From Vesta saturnalis (taxonomy: Eukaryota > Arthropoda > Insecta > Coleoptera > Lampyridae), in the NCBI GenBank assembly GCA_036346205.1, contig JARFJB010000537.1:1-64000 (forward strand): DNA of 64,000 bases, written 5' to 3'. The position numbers and the translations under genes were made by a program. Positions 42,901-56,400 of the stretch are shown piece after piece (the stretch's first letter is position 1; the number at the start of each line of letters is the position of its first letter). Below the pieces are notes generated by a model that saw nothing but the letters and a program-made list of their open reading frames with translations, searched no databases and was not told where the DNA came from.

Positions 42901-45900
42901 TTTTTTAAAAAAGAATTTTAATCAGGTTTTATAAACTTTAATTAAGATCAAACAATTTTCTTTTTTTGGCTTTAAATCTATAATTTTTAATTTTCCTTTT
43001 TTTATTTTTTAAAATTCTTTAACCTTTAATTTTAAACCCATTTTACACATAAAAAACCACCCCACCCTCCTCCAAATTAGGGAATTAATTAAAAAAGGAA
43101 TTGAAGACAACTGTAAAAAAAAATTAAAAATACAATGAACCCTATTTATTGTTAATAATAAACATTTGTACTTTTAATTAAATACAAAAAAAATTGAAAT
43201 TCAAACATTTCCCAATAATTCCAAAAATTAAAAAAAAATATTTAAAAATTTTTTAGGTAACTAATTTATTTTAGTTTTTGCGGTAAAATGTAATTTTTCT
43301 TTTAAGTGAGTGGGTGTTCCTAACAATGAAATTGTTAACTTTTTTCCTTTTATAATTTATTTTATCATTTCTTTTTAATAAAATAATTATTTGTTATTCG
43401 CCAGGGAGTTCAAAATTTTTTTTAATTTGGAAAAGCTTGATTTTTTTTTTTTTTTATTTTTGGATTAACTATTCCCCACGGTTTTAGTTTTCCAAATTTT
43501 TTTTTTTCTTTAGGTTTTTTTTTCCTTAATAACTTTATAGGGTATTGAATTTTATGTTTCCGAAAGTGAAACTTTTATTTTTATTTTTTTTAAAATTGGG
43601 GAAAATTAAAAAATAATTTAAGTTTAAAAAAAATTCTTTATACAAATTGGTTTCTTTCCATTTGACTTTTTAATTTATTTTCGATTAGGTTTGCTGGACA
43701 AATGATTTGAGGGGGTAATTAAATTATTTATTGGAAGAAGCCCACAAAAATAATAATTTAAAACGAAATATCTTATTAATTATTGGATTAAAAAATATTC
43801 AAAAAAAACCGGATTGCCTTTTATGGTTATTTTAAAAGCTTTTTCAAAAGTTTTCAATATTATTAAAATCTTTTTATCCATGGTCTTAAAACTCCTGAAA
43901 GGGCCAAAAACGGCCAGGGCGCCGGGAATTGGGGGGTTTTAAAAATGTTTGCAAAAAGAGATTCTATTGAATGATTAGTGATTTCTAAAATAAAAAACAG
44001 TTTTAGCTGGGTTTCCATTTTTAAAAGTTTTTAAATATGATTGCTTTTCCAACCTTTTAACAGGAATTTGTAAAACCCATTTTCAAAAAAATATTTTTGG
44101 GTAATTTAACAGAAATTTTTGCAGAATACCCTGTAATTTCCTTTCACCCGTCAGTTTTTTCTTTACCCCACAGAAACTTTAAATTTTTCGGCGGATTATG
44201 CCCTTACCTTTAAAATTTCAGTTCTTTTTGGAAAATTTTGGTTTCAAAAAGTTTATCTCTTCAAATTAAACCCAATTTAAGACTTGCCTTCTGTTTCGCT
44301 TTTTGAATTCAAAACCAAAGCCGCTTTTAAGTCTGGGCCCTTTTAAATGATCCTTTTTCCTTTGTTCTCTTTTGCTTTCCCATTTTTGGGGTAATGTAAA
44401 AATTTTGAGGTCTAATCTTTTAAATGGTTTTTTTAAAAATTGTTACCCCAAAAAGGTTTTGGCACACTTTTTTTAAGGTTTTTTTGACTTTACCCTGCCC
44501 AATTTTCCTGCCATCGTTTCTGATTTAATGTTCCTCCAATTTGGCCGAGGTATTAAATTGTTTTTTAAAACCCACGAAATGAAAACAGAGATTACTTTTG
44601 AATTAATGGGGTAATGATTTTGCACAACCGACGCTTTCCAAAATCCCCACTTTAAAAACTTTTGGTTAATTAAAATGATCAGAATTATCCTTTAAAATAA
44701 AAAAAAACGGTTAACAAAGGCTTCCTCTTTTTATTATGGAAAATTAAAAATTGTTAAAAAAATATTTCTAAGGCAATGACTTGAGTGTGCTTTAAACAAT
44801 GGCCCTTTTTCGTGGGGATGTTTCAAATGCCAATTTTTCCCCACGGTTAACCTTTAAAATGGCCCCCTGCAATTTCAAAAGTTCTCTCTCCGTAAAAGGG
44901 AAAAGCCCAAGAATTAAAGGCCGAATTTTTTCTTCAAACGTGTAAACATCATTTTACCTCAAGAACTAAATTTTTTTTGGTTGTATCCCGGCTCCAAAAA
45001 AATTTAGGCCCTCAACCTGAAATTCGGCCCTAAAAAACCCAACGAACAATATAAAACAATGCCCCCGTCCGGACCATTGATGCTAAAAATAAAATTTTTT
45101 TAAACAAAGGGAATTTTTTTTAAATAAAAATGAAAATTCAATTCAAATGTTTTTATTAAATTAATTTGATTTTTTTAATCAAATAATTTTTTCGGGTTCA
45201 TTACCTTTAATTTTTTAATTGATTTTAGGGAAGAAGTTTTGGTTATTAATAAATTTTTTTCAATTGTTACGCTGTTTTAAAAATTTCCTTTAAAATGTTT
45301 TAAAATTTTCAAATGTAGTTAAAATTGTTTTTTTTTAATAAACCATTGTTAAAGGTTTGAATCTTTCTTGATTAGAAGGTTTGGATTTGGTTCTTTAAAA
45401 GTTTTAAAATTTTTCCAACTATTTGTTTTAATTAAAAGGTTATCATTCTTAAGGAAGTTTCCCAATCTTAAATTATTTTTTTTTATAACCGTTATAATTC
45501 CTTTTTTTTCAGTTTATTCTTTTGGGCCAATTTAAAAATTTTTTTTAAACTGGTTATTGGGTTTAAAATAATGGGAAAATTTTGTAGGGAATTTTAAAAG
45601 GTTAAATTGCTAGAAATGCGGATAATTCCGTTCGTTTGTTTTGCAAACCGAAAAAAATTTTTAAAGAATTTTGCAAACCTTAGGATGCCCATTTTTTTAA
45701 AGGTTAAAACTAAGTTATTTTTGGTTTAATGTTTTTTTTTGATTAAATGGTTTTTTTTGGGAAATTTGAGTTCAGGGCCACGACAAGGGTTTTTTAATTA
45801 AAAATGAATTTGGTTAAATGATAACAGATCTTTAACAAATAATAAAATTGTAAATAAAATTTTTTTAAATTTTAAATTTTAAATGATTAAACTTATATTT

Positions 45901-48900
45901 AATGGGAGATAAATTAGGAATTTTTTGTCAATTACAAAATTTAATTAAAAATTATTGAAAAGTATTAAGGTTAAATATTTAAAGAACCTTTCATATAAAT
46001 CGCTGTTTGGTATTTAGGTAAAAGGATTGTAAAAAATAAAAAATTTGGCATTTTGTTTTGTGTGGTTGACAAATTTTTAAAGTTGGGTTTTTTGTTTTTA
46101 CAAGTTTAAGTTCTTTAATTAGTTTTTTTGTGGGGCTCCAATGTGGTTAAAAGGCAAAATATGTTTTTAAACAATGTTTTGATATTTAGCCATTTTTTTA
46201 CTTTTGAACAAATTTTTTTTTGTTTAAATTATTGGTTTTATAAATTTTGTTTTTCTTAAACTTGTTTATAATAAATGTTGGAAATTAAAATCCCATTTAA
46301 AATTGGGTTATCTTAAACGGATTTGGAAATTTGTTTTTTGGTAAAAGACAAAAAAGTTAAATTAAAAATTTTTGTGGTTAAAACCGAGGTGCTCCCTAAG
46401 CGTCCGAAGTTTAAAAAAGGGGTTTTTGGCTTTTGCCTAAAATTTTAAAATTTATTAGCAGTAAAACTTTTAAAAATTTTTTTAAATCAATTAAAGAAAT
46501 TTCTGGATAGAAATTTTTTATACAATTTACCATTTTTAAAAAGGGGTCGGGAGTTTAAATTTTGGGAAAGAATAATTATTTAAATTATTTAATGATTTTT
46601 TTTAAAACCTTGAATTTAATTATTAGGAACCATTTTTTAATTATAAATGACATTTAATAAAGTCAAAAATAAAATTAACCCCTTGTCGTTACCAAAAAAT
46701 AAAAATCCTAATGGGGGTTTTTATCATTATTAAATTTTTGGGTGGTTTTAGAAAAATGGTATTGAAAAAAAATAGTTTTGAACATGGTGGATTGCATAAT
46801 AAATATCATTTTTTGAAAACAATTTGTAAATTTTTTAAAATTTTTTTTAATTTAATTCCTTTCTTAATTTCATAAAATTTCCGGTACAAATTTTTATTTA
46901 AAATTTTAAAGAATAATTTTTTTTTGAAAATGAAATAAAAAAATTTATTTGTTCCATTTTGGGTGGGGTGAAAAGTGGGGTTTTAAAGTTTGGGGAAGGT
47001 TTTATTTAAAATTTTTGAGACCTAACAATTTTTAAATAAAATTCTGTGAAATTATTCAATGTGACCATTTTCCAATTAAATTAATTCTAATTTATCCAAA
47101 TAATTAAAAAAAATTGATTTTTTTCAAAATTAATGGAATTTTAAGTACAAAATTAAGACCAAAGCTAGGATAGGAAAGGCCATTACCAAATTTAGCCCAA
47201 ATGTTATTAACTTTAAGTCATAAATTTTAAAGGAAATAATTACAATTTATTTTTTAAATTAAGCATTATAAAAAAAATTGGTAACCCAAATTTTCAATTT
47301 TAACTTTTAAACTTTTTTTTGTTTTCTTTTAATTTGGTTTAAAATTATTATAACTTTAATACCTAAATTTTTTATACTTTATGTATATGAAAAAACTTTA
47401 AATGAAATGTTAAAAAAAATTTCTAAAACAATTCGGATTTACATGTTAGGAAAAATACAAGAACCAGGCGAAACCTTTTAAACAATAAAGAGGTAATGTT
47501 GGAAAAAAATTTAAGACCACCAAAACGATTTACTGATTTTGCCAATTTTGAAAACCCGTTTTCCGGGATCAAATTTTTTTTTTTAAAAACTTTTTTTTAA
47601 ACTTTCCCCGTATTAATTTTAAATTTTTATTTTAAAAGTTTTTAATTAATCCTATTTTTATAAATTCAAAATAATATAACGAAAAAGAAAACCCATTTTA
47701 TTAAGTGTCGCAAATTTTAACTAAAAAAAAAAATGTTTAAAAGTTCAATTGGTAAAAACATTAAAAAGTTTTATTTTAATATTAAAAATAATTGTAAAAA
47801 TGGAAACAAACGAAATTTTATACAAGGATTTAAATTATAAACTATAATTTCGAAAGAGAAATTTTAAAAAATTAATTGTTATAAACCCATATTCTGGAAA
47901 TGGGATAAAAGGTTTAAATCTCCATTAAAAGAAATTTAAATTTACTGGATTTTATTTAATTTTTAATGAAAATTTTCTTTTATATTTTTAGGTGGTAAAT
48001 GTTTAAATTTAATTTAAAAATGGAATTTTGTTAAAATTATTTTAAAAATGTTTTTAACTTGCAAAAAATAGATTTTATTTTGTTATTTCAAAATTTTAAC
48101 TAAAATTGTACTTGGACAAAAATAAAATAATAAATTTTATTTTTTAAACTAAAATTTTTTTGACAACTCGAGTACTTTTTTACTTTTTTATTTTTAACCT
48201 AAATTTTTTGGATTTCATTGATTAAAAATTTTTTTTTGCGGGCCTCTCCAAATACCTAAATTTATAAAATCCCAGTTTGTATAATAAAACTTTTGGAAAG
48301 GGTTCCCAACAATTTTAAATTTTTCAAGGAAAATTCTTGAAAAATTTTAAAATTTTCCAAAAATTTTTCAAGAAAATTAAAATTTTGAATGTTTTCGAAT
48401 TAAACTTTAAAATTAATTAAAATTTAAAATCGGTACTTATGGCCAACTACATCCTACCTTAAATTTCAATAATCCGTGGTTGCCAATATTTATAAATATT
48501 GTTTAACAAATATATCTGTTGCACATATTTTATTTATTTTTTTTTTTCAGTATAAAAATTTAAAGGCTTAAACTAATAAAAATAGTTTTTTTCATTTTAT
48601 TAAAATAAACTTAAAATTTTTGTTTCGGAAATTTTGTTTAAGAATTTTCTTCAAAAAAAGTTATCGAAATTTTTCGAAATTTTTTTTGAAATTTTTTCCC
48701 CAGGGGATCAAATCTCTAATAAAATTGTGATTTCAGGGTTTCAAAAATTTTCAAATTTCCCTTTCTGTACTAAAAATTTTTCAAAAAATTTCCGGCCACC
48801 GTTGGGAATCATTTAAGTTTTAAAAGGCGTTTTGTTTTGAATTAAAAAACGTTTTTTATTCCAAACTATACACATCTATATAAGTTCCAACTAAATTCAT

Positions 48901-49189
48901 ATACGAACGGCCGGTAAAATTTTTAGGAAAACCCAGGAGAAATAAAAAATTACATTGGGAAAGAACCAAAAAACTTCATGGCGAATTCCCCACCCCGAAT
49001 TTGATATCCCCGCACAATAATTTTAACAATATGACTGTTTGTGTTTATAGTTTTTAATCAAAAGAAATTCCTTTTTTTACCCTTTTAATTTTAAAACCAA
49101 AACGTTTAGTTTTGGAATTTTGAATTTGATAACTCTTAAAAGTTTCATTTATTTTTCATTAAAGTTATAGATAAAAAGCAATTTTAAAA

Positions 49190-49460
49190 AAATTTTTGTG
49201 TTTGGTTGTGTGGGGCGTTGGGCGTGCGTTTGGGGGCGTTCTGTGCGTTGTCGTTGTTGGTGGCGTTTGAGGGTTTGGGGGGTGGGGTGGTTTGTTTCGT
49301 GGTGGGGGTTTTTGGGTTGGGTGGTGTGTGTGGGTGGGGGGGTGGGTTGTTGGTGTGGGTTGTGTGTGTGTGTGGTTTGTACGGGTGTGCGTGTGGGTTG
49401 TTGGGGGGTTTTTGTGTGCGTGGCGGGTGTTTGGGGGTGGGTTGGGGGGGGGGGGTTTTT
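49190..49460 (+). repeat. G/T-only strand-asymmetric tract
   Basis: About 270 bp that are nearly free of A and poor in C on the plus strand, with many GGTTTG and GGGTG words, directly before the readable hAT island. Open frames on both strands here are composition artefacts. It could be a GT-rich satellite or a basecalling failure. Confidence 0.6.
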
Positions 49461-49509
49461 CCTTTATTTAAATTTTTTAAAAACATTTTGGCATTAAAAT
49501 GCTTGGGAA

Positions 49510-50440
49510 TTTATGTCTTGTATTCTTTAAACTGCCTTGAACTGATGAATGCAAGTCGACAAAGACATTGTTGACTTGAAAGTGATCAAAAACATCCTAG
49601 CAGTGAGGATAGTTTCAAACGACAAAAACCTTTGAAGGAGACTGTTTGCTTCGTTTCTTGTTTTAGGGAGGAAATCTTGGGAGTTTGCCACGATAGAAAG
49701 AGAAATAACCAATTCGACATACACGGTTTTTGGTTGTTTTCCGTCATTGCCCGCCAAATTCACCCAGTTATTGTAACGGCCAAAAATGTTGGAAGTGGCG
49801 TCACTTTTGGGCCTCTATCTGGTTGCTCCAATCGCACTCAACCTGAAACAAATAAATATCCAGTCTCTTGTGGGATTCTTCTTATAAAAACTTGAGTTTC
49901 CTGTAGCAAACCAAAAAACGAAATCGAAGCAGTTATAACCTGTGATGTGTCTGTCACAACTAAGTTCAAAGAATGAGCATAGCACCACGTATGAATGTGG
50001 TTTGGGATCTGCTCTTGAAGCCTGTCTAAAACTCCTTTGCATTGACCGCTCATGTTTGGAGCTCCATCAAACGAGTTGGCAATACAGTTATTGATATCAG
50101 GTCCTTCGCCACTTAACATTTCAGTTAACACATTGAGCAAATTTTTTCCTGTTCATGACTGCACGCACTTTAAGCCAATCTCTCTTTTACTTTTGTTTCC
50201 AATACATATCTTAGTACAATAACTCACTGGTCGAAACCAGAGACATCTGTAGTTGTATCCATGAGAACAAAGTATGATTTAGCTTCCTTAACTTCATCAG
50301 CAATGTATGACTTCTTATAATGTTCATTATTTTATTGACAATGGTTTTGCTTAAAATTTACTTCTTTCTTCTTTTGCTTTGAAGTCCATTGCAGTTTCAA
50401 TGAGTTTCTTTTTCCTTTTTCAGTCTTGTCCAAGATTTGT
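49510..50440 (-). pseudogene. hAT (ZMYM1-like) transposase fragment in the low-quality block
   Basis: Within the block this part reads cleanly. On the minus strand, from 50,330 to 50,200, come YIADEVKEAKSYFVLMDTTT and VLRYVLETKVKERL, the region of the first catalytic Asp. The 50,140-49,838 frame has NCIANSFDGAPNMSGQCKG, then IPNHIHTWCYAHSLNLVVTD and TASISFFGLLQETQVF, the core around the second Asp and the CxxH region. Downstream pieces are frameshifted. It differs in sequence from the hAT element at 10.9 kb, so it is another family of the same clade. The ends merge into degraded sequence. Confidence 0.8.
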
Positions 50441-53400
50441 TTAAAGGGAAATTGTTTAAAAGGTTTTTAGTTTAGGAATGGTTGCCGTAAGGCATTTTGT
50501 TCCCTTAAAATTGTTTTTATTATTTTAAACACAACAACACGCCCATTTCCCCATTTTTTTTTTTTTTTAATTTTCTAAAATTTTTTCAATTCTAGTTATT
50601 TGAATTTTCCTGAATTTTCTGAATTCTGTCTGTAAATTTTGTTTTTAATTTGTATTAAATTTCTGAAAATAAACCCTCAAAAATGGGAAACCATTTTTTA
50701 AAAAAAACCAAAACAATTTTTGTTACATTTTATTAACCAATGGATTTGTTTTCAACAATTTTTGAAATTTTTAATAAAAGGATTTTTGGAAACAATGCAG
50801 GTTAAATTGGGGTAAGTCGGTCTTTATTGGCTTTTAAAACTTCATTTTCTTCCCAAATTCATTATTTTTTGAACCAAAAACATTTTAATATTTTTACTTT
50901 TAGTAACTAGTTGTGCTGTTTACAAAATTGACAGTATTTTGGGTTGCTATTTCGGAGCGATAATTTTAAACTCCGCCCCAAATTTTGGCCGATGAATTGT
51001 GGTTTCTAAACTTGATCCGGGATTTGGTTTAGTTTTTTTAGCTCTTTTATTTGGATGTTTTTTCGGCCTTCTTGCGCTTTTTTTCTTTTCCGTTTCCTTT
51101 TTTTCCCATCCCCTTCCATTCCCCAAAAAATTCTTTTAATTTTGATTTATTTAAGTCCAACATTTGTTTTAATCAACTCCTTTATAAAAGTTATAAGGTT
51201 TAGGCCAAAAAATTTTTTAATTTTAAATACATTAAGAATAGAAAGGACAAGAAAATTCAATTTTACATTAAAAAAATTTGAAAAAACCCCGAAGGAAGTT
51301 TGTTTTTATTTTTACATTTTTATTTTAAATTTAATGTTTATTTCAAGGATAACTTTGTTCCTTAAATTTTAAAAGAACATGTTAGTAAATTGTTTTTCAA
51401 AAATTTCATACCAAATTTTTTTAAAGGGTTAAGTAATCCTTTAAAAATAAGAACCTTCTAAAAAAAAAACTTTTGGGGGTTAGGGTTTTTATTAAAATGT
51501 TAGATTTTTTTTAAAAAATTTTAGGTTTATTAAATTAAAACCCCAGAAAATATATTTTGTTAAACCTTAAAAAATTTTTTTTTAGTTTTACCTAAATTTA
51601 ATTCTAAAAATTAATTTTGAATTTAAATTTTTTTTTAATTCGACCAATAAAATTTTAAACCAATTTAAAGGAAAAATAAAGAAAAATAAACGGATTTTTT
51701 GGTTTAACAGAACCCATTAAAGGGTTTTAGAACAGTTTTAAGGAAATTAAGATAACGCCTTTGTTTACAAAGAAATTTATTTTTAAAACAATAATTTTAA
51801 ACTAAAAATAAATTAAATATAAGTTCTTTTAATTACTCTTACTTTTTTCAAAACCATTAAAATAACCATTAAGATTATTAGTTTTTAACAATTAACCCAA
51901 ATAAAACACTTTTTCTTACCTATAGGGCATTTTAGAATAAAAATTAAGAGTTGCAGAGGGTTAACAAATTAAAGGTAAAACCATAAACTTTGCAATTGTA
52001 TAAAAATAAACTTTATAAATTTAATTCGTATTATATGTTTTTTGAATTGTTTTTTAACCCTTGAAATTATTTAATTTCTTTAAACGAAAAGTTAAAAGTA
52101 CTTTTAAATGAAATGTTAAATTTTTTTTTTATTTTTTAGTGATTTCTCAAGGAAAGTAAGGGGCTTGGGACCAGGTTTTGAGTCGCTCAGCGATAGCAGC
52201 CCGCCACCCCTGCCCCTGTCCCCAGGAATAATTTTTTGGTGGGTTTATCCCCTGTCCTTTAAACATTTAATTTAATAAACTGTTTAAGCAGCGAATATGT
52301 TTTTTTTGATTTCTTTTTTTTTAAGCAAGGTCATAAAGTGAAAGTTTTAATTTTAAATATTTTTAATTTATTTAATAAACAAAAGGTTACATTATTGAAA
52401 ACCCAAATGGGCCCTACGAGGCCCTGACCGATACCCCAACGGCCGTTTTTTACCCCAGATTTTTTAAAAAATTGGTTAAAATTTATTTTCTTTGTTTATT
52501 TTTTAAATGAATTTGTTGAATATATTAAAGCTAGGAAAGATTTGGGTGTTATTTTATTAAAATATTTAGCAAAGGTTCCAAACCAGATTAAAAATATTTT
52601 GATAAGGGTACGTAAATTTTTATTTTAAATGGAACCCCTTAACATTAAATTTTTATCCTAAAATAATTTTAACGGAAAAATTTTAGTTAAAAAATTCCAA
52701 TTTTTCAAAATTATTTTTCCGAATGTAAGGTTAAAAAAATTAATTTTGGTTTATTTTAATTAAAATTTTAATAAATTAACAGGTAAATTTGAAAAATTAA
52801 ACAAAAATTAAAGGCAAGAAGGTGGTAAATTTACATGTTCAATATAAATTTGTATTTCAAAAAACCCCTTTTTTTATATGGGCAATGTTCTTAAAGTAAT
52901 TTTATCAAATTTTGGTAAAATTTAAGTTTTAAAATTTTCCTTTTTAAATTTTTCTATAATTATTTTTAAAGTAACAAAAGTCCATGAAAAAATCCGATTG
53001 TGAATAATTAAATTAAAATTTTAACAAAAACAACCAAGAAATTAAATAATAAACAAACTTAACAAGGCAAGGTAGGAAGTCAAACTGTAAATATCAAAAT
53101 TAAAGGTTCCAACCCCCTTTTTAAGCACTGTTCAATTTTTTAAACGTTTAAATTTCAAATTTGTTCTTAAAATCTTGTTGAATTTTTCCCCAATTTTTGA
53201 GAATCGGCGATGTTCTTAAACTTATTTTAATGTCCCTAAAAATACCATAAAGTCAATCTATTTGTTATGAAGGATCGTATCCAACGAAAAAATTATGTTT
53301 CAATCCCCAACGACCGAATTTAATCATTTGTTAAACCAATTTTATTGCGAATGGGATGTTTTTAATCCATTAATTGGTTGAATTTTAAATAATTTCTGCA

Positions 53401-56400
53401 AAATTTTTCAAAAATAGGGTTTTAATTGTTGAAAAACCCAAACATTGAAATCCTCGTGTAGTTTTGATTTTTATTGGATTTTCCTGGGTTAAAACAATTT
53501 TTATTTCAAAAATTGTTATGAAAAGAGGTTTTTGTATATAATTAAAAAAAAATTATTGGGTTCTCCCCAAGAATAATTTAATTATTTTCTCTGTAAAATC
53601 TTTATTACTTTATTTATTTAATTTTTAATTAATTGTGTAGTTGTTTTGAAATCAGTTATCAACTAATACTTATTTATTTTTTTATGTTAAACCATGTTAT
53701 TTTCGGTTTACGGTTTTAAATTTTTTTTAAGAATGATTTTTTAAAAAATTTAAATTTTCAAGAATGTTATTGGCAACGGGCTAAATTTTTTAAAATTCAA
53801 AACAAAAACAATTAGGGTTTCTCTTTAGTAAACATTTAATTAATTCCTTCATAATTTTTTAAAATTTAAGTTAATTTCCCTAATTAATTTTTTCTAAATA
53901 CAAATTAGAAAAATATTTTGAAAAATAATTAAAATCCCAATTAATTTAAATTTTGTTTTATTGTTTTAAACTGGCACTTTTCGTTCATCTAAAATTTAAG
54001 AAAAAAAGAAATGGAAATATTTTAAAACTTAAATTTTAGGGTTTCAAGTTTTTAAAAATTTAGGTTTAACTTAAAGTTTAACGGATTTTCCCCTATTAAT
54101 TTCTAAAACTTTAATTTTTCAAACCTTTGTTTAATTAATTGAACTAATTTGTCTTTGTTCCTGTTTTTTTATTGAACCTTTTGGAAAAAACTTTTTGTTT
54201 CTTGGCAATTTGCATTTTTTTGAAAGATTGTAAACCTGGGTTTTTGGATTTGGATTTTATACAAGGGGATGGAAGTATTTTTCCCCTTATTTTTATTTTC
54301 TTTTGACCTTTTTAACCCCTTAGGAATTTTATTAAATTTGGTTTTTTAAAATTTTTTTCCCTTATTTTATTTTTTTCACCCTTGAAATTTTAATTTTTTG
54401 GAACTAAGAGGGGTTTCTAGGGTTTTTTGGGGTTCTTTTTTTCTTATTACTTTTGGTAGGGTTGGTTTAGGGCCTGGGGCAACCACTTTTTTAAAAAGAT
54501 TTTGTTTAACTGTGTTTATTAAATTTTGGCATTTTAATTTTATAAATAGTTATAATTTATTTCTTTTAATTTACTACAATTTTGTTTTTACATCAAAATT
54601 TATTTAAACTGGGTTTATTAAATAATTTTTATGTATTTTAAATTAATCTAACACCAACAAAAATTTTTGAAAACGAACCATAATAAATTTTTTTTAAACA
54701 AATTAAAACGGTTGTTATTTAAATACTTTAATACATCCTTGTTAAAATTTTGTAAAAATTTATAAACATTAAATTTTAAAAAGAAGTTGTTTACTAGCTT
54801 AATTAAAAACCAATAAATAAATTTAATTATAACTAATTTTGGACAAGGGACATAATAATTTCTGTTTTAAGTTAAGTTAATAAAATTTACATAAAATAAT
54901 TTTTGGAATGTAAATAAATATTAGTGCGTCTCCCAAAATTGTTTTAAGAAAACAACGAAAAATTCTTTTCTGGTTAATTAAGTTTGAATTTAAATACCAA
55001 TTTGATGTATTTGTTTAATTTGCAAAAAAAATTTTTATAAAACGATTAAAATGGAAAAAGGGTAGGTTTCTCCTTAATTAAAAACAAAGAAAAAATCTTT
55101 TTATTTATCGTGTTAGGAAACAAAATTGCTTTTATTTCTCGTATTTGTTAAAGCGGAAAAATTTATTTCAAAATCAAACAATTTTTGAGGTCCTTTTGAA
55201 ATTAACCGGTTATTCCTCATTATTGACATACAAGGAAAACTTCGTGGTATCGATTTAAATTTCCACTTGACCGTAACACTTTTTGGTTAAATTCCGTTTC
55301 AAATAAAATTTTCCAAGGTTATTTTAAACGCTATACTTTTGTTCCTCTTTAAGTTTAATCAGGACAACCATCCGAAGGTTTTTAATCGGTTTGAAAAACC
55401 TTAAAAATTTTTTCATTCCCAACGTGAATTTTTTAAAGGCCCAACAATCGCTCCCACGGAAAGGGTTCACCTAAATTTTAGTCCGTATAATTTTCCCAAA
55501 ACTTTTCGTAATAAAAAAAGTAACCTGGGTTTTTTCGATAACGTAAACACCAATTGAACCAGGCAATTTTTGGTTGAATTGGTTTTAACAATAAACCCTT
55601 TACGTAAGTCGCGTACTTCCATTGCTTCTATTTAACGAATTAAGTTATTTTTAAAGAAAATGAAATTGAGTTTATCACTGAACCTTATTTCCATCACCAA
55701 ACCGTTAGGTTTCACGACCTTACCAAATGATTCCGCCGAAGCGGCCGTTTTAACAAATTCCGTCGTAAGGTTTGGCGGCAGGTGTTCAAACCTTAAACGT
55801 TCCTTGGGGTAATCGTTTGATTAATCGTTCCCCATTAAAAATAATATGGTCGGAATAAGGGTGAAAGCCCTTAAGTAAACCTTGTGTAAATGGCTGTAAC
55901 CTTAGGGAATTTCTGGTAAAATCGACAGTGAATATTCTTGGATTTGTGGTTTGGGCATTACCTTGAACTTTATTTGTCCAAAGTGATCATTTTGGCCCGG
56001 GGAAAACATTTCCAAGTTTTCCTGATGCCCCGGTTTTCATTTCCGGTCCTTTAACGGGTATTTTGTGGTTGTTTTAAAACTTTCTGTAATTAAATTCGGA
56101 ATTCGATGCTCCCCATAAGGTGCTCCAAATTCGCTCGTAATTGGCTGACCGCCTTGGCTAAAATTTCCTTGATGTACAAACGGTCTTTACTAAACCCTTA
56201 GGGAACTTTTCTTGAAAACAAATCCGGGCACTACCAAACTGATTTGTTTGGGTTCCCGCAATCTTACTTTTGGAAACCGTTAACTTTCCCATGACTTGAC
56301 CGGTTACATTGTATGGTAAAAAGCAATTCTTGGTTTCCTAATTTAGCCGTTTATTTGGCAGGCTGGTGGTTTGGTTTAACCACTTCTTTTAAAACCTCCA

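Noticed and set aside
49184..49574. Gly/Val/Cys-rich plus ORFs and a Pro/Thr-rich minus ORF
   Set aside because: They only reflect the G/T-only tract.
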